Shown here one piece after another: positions 49,464-64,000 of a DNA stretch of 64,000 nt. The DNA comes from Closterium sp. NIES-65 (Eukaryota; Streptophyta; Zygnematophyceae; Desmidiales; Closteriaceae): NCBI GenBank assembly GCA_948144175.1, contig CANXME010000525.1, forward strand, positions 1-64,000. The letters are read 5' to 3'. The position numbers and the translations under genes were made by a program. The notes beneath the pieces were generated by a model. It was given only the letters and a program-made list of their open reading frames with translations, was not told the origin of the DNA and ran no database searches. Position 1 is the first letter of the stretch. Every line of letters starts with the position of its first letter.

Positions 49464-49501
49464 AGATCTCCTCTCCTCGATTGGAAGGAACGAGGAGATC
49501 T
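49464..49501 (+). terminator. stem-loop after psaI
   Basis: AGATCTCCTC / GAGGAGATCT arms with an 18-base loop; an alternative shorter pairing TCCTCG/CGAGGA is possible. 50 bases after psaI. Confidence 0.75.
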
Positions 49502-50162
<661 letters not shown>

Positions 50163-50172
50163 GAGATATTAA

Positions 50173-50292
<120 letters not shown>

Positions 50293-50314
50293 GCTCTTTA
50301 TAAAGCGCACAATT

Positions 50315-50431
50315 ATGACACAACCAAACCCGAACAAGCAAAACGTCGAGTTAAACCGTACTAGTTTATTTTGGGGACTGCTACTAATTTTTGTACTTGC
50401 AGTACTCTTTTCTAGCTACTTCTTTAACTAG
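50315..50431 (+). CDS. psbL: photosystem II subunit L
   Basis: A 38-residue single-span protein, [20 protein letters not shown] ... FSSYFFN, needed for electron flow on the PSII acceptor side. It has a genomic ATG; in some plants the start is made by RNA editing. Confidence 0.98.
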   Translation: MTQPNPNKQNVELNRTSLFWGLLLIFVLAVLFSSYFFN

Positions 50432-50547
50432 TAATAATAGTTGGTTATTCCCTCATTTGGAAAATTCGTATTTAGTTATTTTATTGCTTGTGGCTGTAAT
50501 GATCTTTAGCCAAGACCTCCAATGCAGATGTGAAGGGAGTAGAACAG

Positions 50548-50676
50548 ATGTCTAACGTTGGAACTACAGGAAGAATTCCGTTGTGGTTTATAGGGACAGT
50601 AGTAGGCATTGTTGCCGTTACTCTATTGGGCCTTTTCTTTTACGGCTCTTATGTTGGTTTAGGTTCTTCCCTATAA
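50548..50676 (+). CDS. psbJ: photosystem II subunit J
   Basis: A 42-residue single-span protein, [20 protein letters not shown] ... [10 protein letters not shown], that affects PSII assembly and quinone exchange. Last gene of the psbEFLJ operon; AAGGGAG precedes the ATG. Confidence 0.97.
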   Translation: MSNVGTTGRIPLWFIGTVVGIVAVTLLGLFFYGSYVGLGSSL

Positions 50677-50771
50677 TTGAGAGTAGAATCCTAACCAGGG
50701 AATTGAGTAACGAGCTAAAATGAAATGTATTGATCTTGTGTCTACTCAATAAAAGGGACTTCTTCAAGAAT

Positions 50772-50805
50772 ATTCCCCAAAGGGAAAATTTTTCCTTTGG
50801 GGAAT
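50772..50805 (+). terminator. stem-loop after the psbEFLJ operon
   Basis: ATTCCCCAAAGG / CCTTTGGGGAAT, twelve pairs around a ten-base AT loop, 96 bases past psbJ and converging with ORF248. Confidence 0.82.
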
Positions 50806-50851
50806 TTCTTTTGCTATTTGCATTTGAAAGCAAATAGTATAGTAAATAAAT

Positions 50852-51598
50852 TTATCGGTGCATTAATTCCATCAATAATCTACTAACCTCTCTCTCCGAT
50901 TGAGACGTTTGCATAAATAAACGTGATATATGAAACATTTTTTCATTAGATGTTAATTTGGACACTAATGGATACCATCTGGTTGATTTCCAAATTTTAC
51001 GATGTCGTAAAATTTTTAAAAGTAGAAAAAAATCATCATGATCTAGAAAGTTTCTAGGCATCGAGGATAAAGGTTTTTGAATATTATGATGCATATTTTT
51101 TCTTTCTAGATTCACTTCTATTTTTTTTGAAATTTCCCAAAGGTTGTTGTCTATTTCTTCTAAAGATTTCAATATATATTTTTTTTCTTTTTCGTATTTA
51201 TTTAGAAAAAAATGTGTTCCATGAATTGATTTCAAGCTTCTATTGATTTCATTAGAAGAATCGAAGATATCACTTTGATATTGAGATAATTTTTGATCTT
51301 TTTGTCTTTTTTCTGCTTTTATGGTATTTGGCCAAGCATAATACTGATCATGCACAGAGAAATTCTGATTCAAATGTCTATGCTGTTTTGCTAGATAGAA
51401 ATGAACATGAGCTGCATGATCAAAATATTCTTTTACCTGTTGTGACATAAGATTACAGGTAGATGCTACTTGAGCATCTCCCCAGTATTCTGCTGTTTGT
51501 GCCAAAACAGGAATGAAATAACAGTGTTCAAAACTCTCAATATTTAAGCACTCCATTATTACACGTTGTAAATGGAGAGGCTTTAGATCTAAGCTCAT
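50852..51598 (-). CDS. ORF248, unrecognised, downstream of petA
   Basis: A 248-codon frame 77 bases after petA on the same strand, so probably in the same transcript. It starts MSLDLKPLHLQRVIMECLNI. The N-terminal 80 residues look like a globular protein (FIPVLAQTAEYWGDAQVAST, then VHFYLAKQHRHLNQNF). The middle (about 135-175) is charged and coiled-coil-like (KYEKEKKYILKSLEEIDNNL), and the end is basic. There is no membrane span or signal peptide. I do not recognise a family. The length and organised composition make a chance ORF unlikely. Confidence 0.6.
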   Translation of the reverse strand: MSLDLKPLHLQRVIMECLNIESFEHCYFIPVLAQTAEYWGDAQVASTCNLMSQQVKEYFDHAAHVHFYLAKQHRHLNQNFSVHDQYYAWPNTIKAEKRQKDQKLSQYQSDIFDSSNEINRSLKSIHGTHFFLNKYEKEKKYILKSLEEIDNNLWEISKKIEVNLERKNMHHNIQKPLSSMPRNFLDHDDFFLLLKILRHRKIWKSTRWYPLVSKLTSNEKMFHISRLFMQTSQSEREVSRLLMELMHR

Positions 51599-51675
51599 TG
51601 ATTAGGACTCATACGATCTATAGAAAAGATAATCGAGCGCTTCCTGTGGTTTTTCCACATCAATAGTTGATTTAC

Positions 51676-52659
51676 TTAGAAATTCATCTCAGCAAGTTGT
51701 ACTTTTTCAAATTGTTTTTTCTTCAGAACTAGGAAAATCTGTGCCAAAATTACAGATGCAAAGAATACAAGAAGTCCTTGAATTCTTAATGGATCTTGCA
51801 GTACTATGGAGGTTTCTCCTTGTCCAAAACCGCCTACGTTTGGATTATTAGTTAATGGTTGATCAACTTTAACGGATTCTCCTTCGGAAACAATTAATTC
51901 TGGTCCTGGAGGAATAACATCAATTACTTCTTTACCGTCTTCTGTAATAATGGTTATATCATAACCACCTTTTTTGATATTAGTACGAACAATTTTCTTA
52001 ATTGTTCCTGAAGCAGAAGCACTAAAAACTGTATTATTACTCTTGCTGCCATCAGGATAAAGTTGTCCACGTCCTCTATTCCCACCTAAATAGATTGGAT
52101 ATTTTAAGAAAGCCGCTTCTTTGTTAGTAGCTGGATCGGGAGATAATATAGGAAATACCATTTCGCTATATTTATTTCCAGGTACAGGACCTACTACCAA
52201 AATATTTTTCTGATCGGGTCTGTAAGGTTGAAAGTAAAGATTATTAATCTTTTCTTTCATTTCTGGAGGAATACGATCTTCAGGTGCCAATTCAAAGCCT
52301 TCCGGTAAGATTACCACAGCGCCTACATTGATATTACCTTTTTTACCATTAGCTAATACCTGTTTAATTTGGGTATCATAGGGAATCTTAACTACTGCTT
52401 CAAAAACAGTATTCGGAAGAACTGCTTGTGGCACTTCGATATCCACCGGTTTTTTTGCCAAATGGCAATTAGCACATACAATGCGTCCAGTCGCTTCTCG
52501 AGGATTTTCATAGTTTTGCTGTGCAAATATCGGAAATGCTTCCGAATTTAATGGCAAAGCCATTGGCAAAGCCATAACTATGATTGAGATTGATAGCCCC
52601 ACCCATCTTCGTATCCATTTACAAGCATCTCTTTTTTGCATGGTCTGATTTTTCTTCAA
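51676..52659 (-). CDS. petA: cytochrome f
   Basis: Cytochrome f passes electrons from b6f to plastocyanin or cytochrome c6. The frame has 327 codons; the ATG six codons in ([10 protein letters not shown]...) would give about 321. A signal peptide precedes the mature N-terminus near [17 protein letters not shown], the haem motif CANCH follows, and a single membrane anchor is near the C-terminus ([17 protein letters not shown]). All family marks are intact. Confidence 0.97.
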   Translation of the reverse strand: MKKNQTMQKRDACKWIRRWVGLSISIIVMALPMALPLNSEAFPIFAQQNYENPREATGRIVCANCHLAKKPVDIEVPQAVLPNTVFEAVVKIPYDTQIKQVLANGKKGNINVGAVVILPEGFELAPEDRIPPEMKEKINNLYFQPYRPDQKNILVVGPVPGNKYSEMVFPILSPDPATNKEAAFLKYPIYLGGNRGRGQLYPDGSKSNNTVFSASASGTIKKIVRTNIKKGGYDITIITEDGKEVIDVIPPGPELIVSEGESVKVDQPLTNNPNVGGFGQGETSIVLQDPLRIQGLLVFFASVILAQIFLVLKKKQFEKVQLAEMNF

Positions 52660-54055
<1,396 letters not shown>

Positions 54056-54089
54056 ACAATCTTGTTTTAGAGGCAAGCTGCATATATAA

Positions 54090-54120
54090 CAACTGTGCGC
54101 AGGATTCCTGCGCACGGTTG
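54090..54120 (+). terminator. stem-loop after psbA
   Basis: CAACTGTGCGCAGGA, T, TCCTGCGCACGGTTG: fifteen pairs including one G-T, 34 bases past the stop. Typical psbA 3' end. Confidence 0.87.
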
Positions 54121-54165
54121 TACTTTGCTGTCTTTTCTGTTTTTTGTTTGTATGTTGTCTTGTAT

Positions 54166-56757
<2,592 letters not shown>

Positions 56758-56775
56758 TGGCTAGGAGGGTTTTAA

Positions 56776-58986
<2,211 letters not shown>

Positions 58987-59050
58987 GGATATGGGAATAT
59001 CATAACTGCTTACTATTTTGTAAAAATCTATTTTTGAAGTATTAAGAAAA

Positions 59051-59115
59051 TAGTAAGTTTTTCAGGCTATCCCACCTCTCTTATAGAGAGGTGGGATAGC
59101 CTGAAAAACTTACTA
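59051..59115. terminator. psaB 3' stem-loop at the centre of the palindrome
   Basis: GGCTATCCCACCTCTCT, TAT, AGAGAGGTGGGATAGCC: the two arms meet around three unpaired bases at 59082-59084. The GC-rich core has the look of an ordinary psaB 3' hairpin serving both copies. Confidence 0.88.
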
Positions 59116-59179
59116 TTTTCTTAATACTTCAAAAATAGATTTTTACAAAATAGTAAGCAGTTATGATATTCCCATATCC

Positions 59180-61390
<2,211 letters not shown>

Positions 61391-61408
61391 TTAAAACCCT
61401 CCTAGCCA

Positions 61409-64000
<2,592 letters not shown>

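Overview
The window is a stretch of chloroplast genome from the green streptophyte lineage, most likely a streptophyte (charophyte) alga. All recognisable genes are plastid genes: a split RNA polymerase, the S10 ribosomal cluster, both photosystems, cytochrome b6f, NDH, clpP, accD, cemA and ycf4. The base composition is strongly AT-rich. Streptophyte-type marks are a trans-spliced rps12 with a second cis intron, group II introns in rpoC1, ycf66 and rpl16, a retained ycf66, and trnR-CCG next to accD. Introns common in land plants are absent from clpP, petB, petD, ndhB and rpl2. The class cannot be fixed from sequence alone; Klebsormidiophyceae is one possibility among the streptophyte algae.

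Layout. 1-9 kb: rpoC2 (cut by the window edge), rpoC1 and rpoB, all minus. 9.3-12.7 kb: trnC-GCA, petN, ycf66, psbM, trnL-CAA. 13-18 kb: ndhB, rps7 and the 3' part of rps12, whose split intron carries a degenerate maturase-like ORF of 341 codons. 18.4-19.5 kb: trnV-GAC, trnN-GUU and trnI-CAU, with no rRNA operon between the first two. 19.6-21.3 kb: an accessory-looking island of small unrecognised ORFs and strong hairpins. 21.7-29.5 kb: rpl23-rpl2-rps19-rpl22-rps3-rpl16-rpl14-rps8-infA-rpl36-rps11-rpoA. 29.6-33.6 kb: the psbB-psbT-psbH-petB-petD operon (minus) with psbN opposite. 34-39 kb: clpP, the rps12 5' exon, rpl20, rps18, rpl33, psaJ, trnP, trnW, petG, petL. 39.6-46.8 kb: ycf4, a long cemA, trnfM, overlapping psbD-psbC, psbZ. 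47-50.7 kb: trnR-CCG, accD, psaI, psbEFLJ. 50.8-54 kb: an unrecognised ORF248, petA, psbA.

The right end is the most striking part. From 54166 to 64000 the sequence is a giant palindrome: psaA-psaB is followed, after only three unpaired bases, by an inverted copy psaB-psaA. The centre falls exactly on the stem-loop expected at the psaB 3' end. This is either an inverted repeat whose single-copy spacer has collapsed to 3 nt, a hairpin-ended molecule, or an assembly artefact.

Function. The genes supply light reactions (PSI, PSII, b6f, one NDH subunit), the bacterial-type RNA polymerase core, part of the plastid ribosome, tRNAs, protein turnover (ClpP) and fatty-acid synthesis (AccD). Many transcription units end in long, near-perfect inverted repeats that probably act as RNA 3'-end stabilisers.
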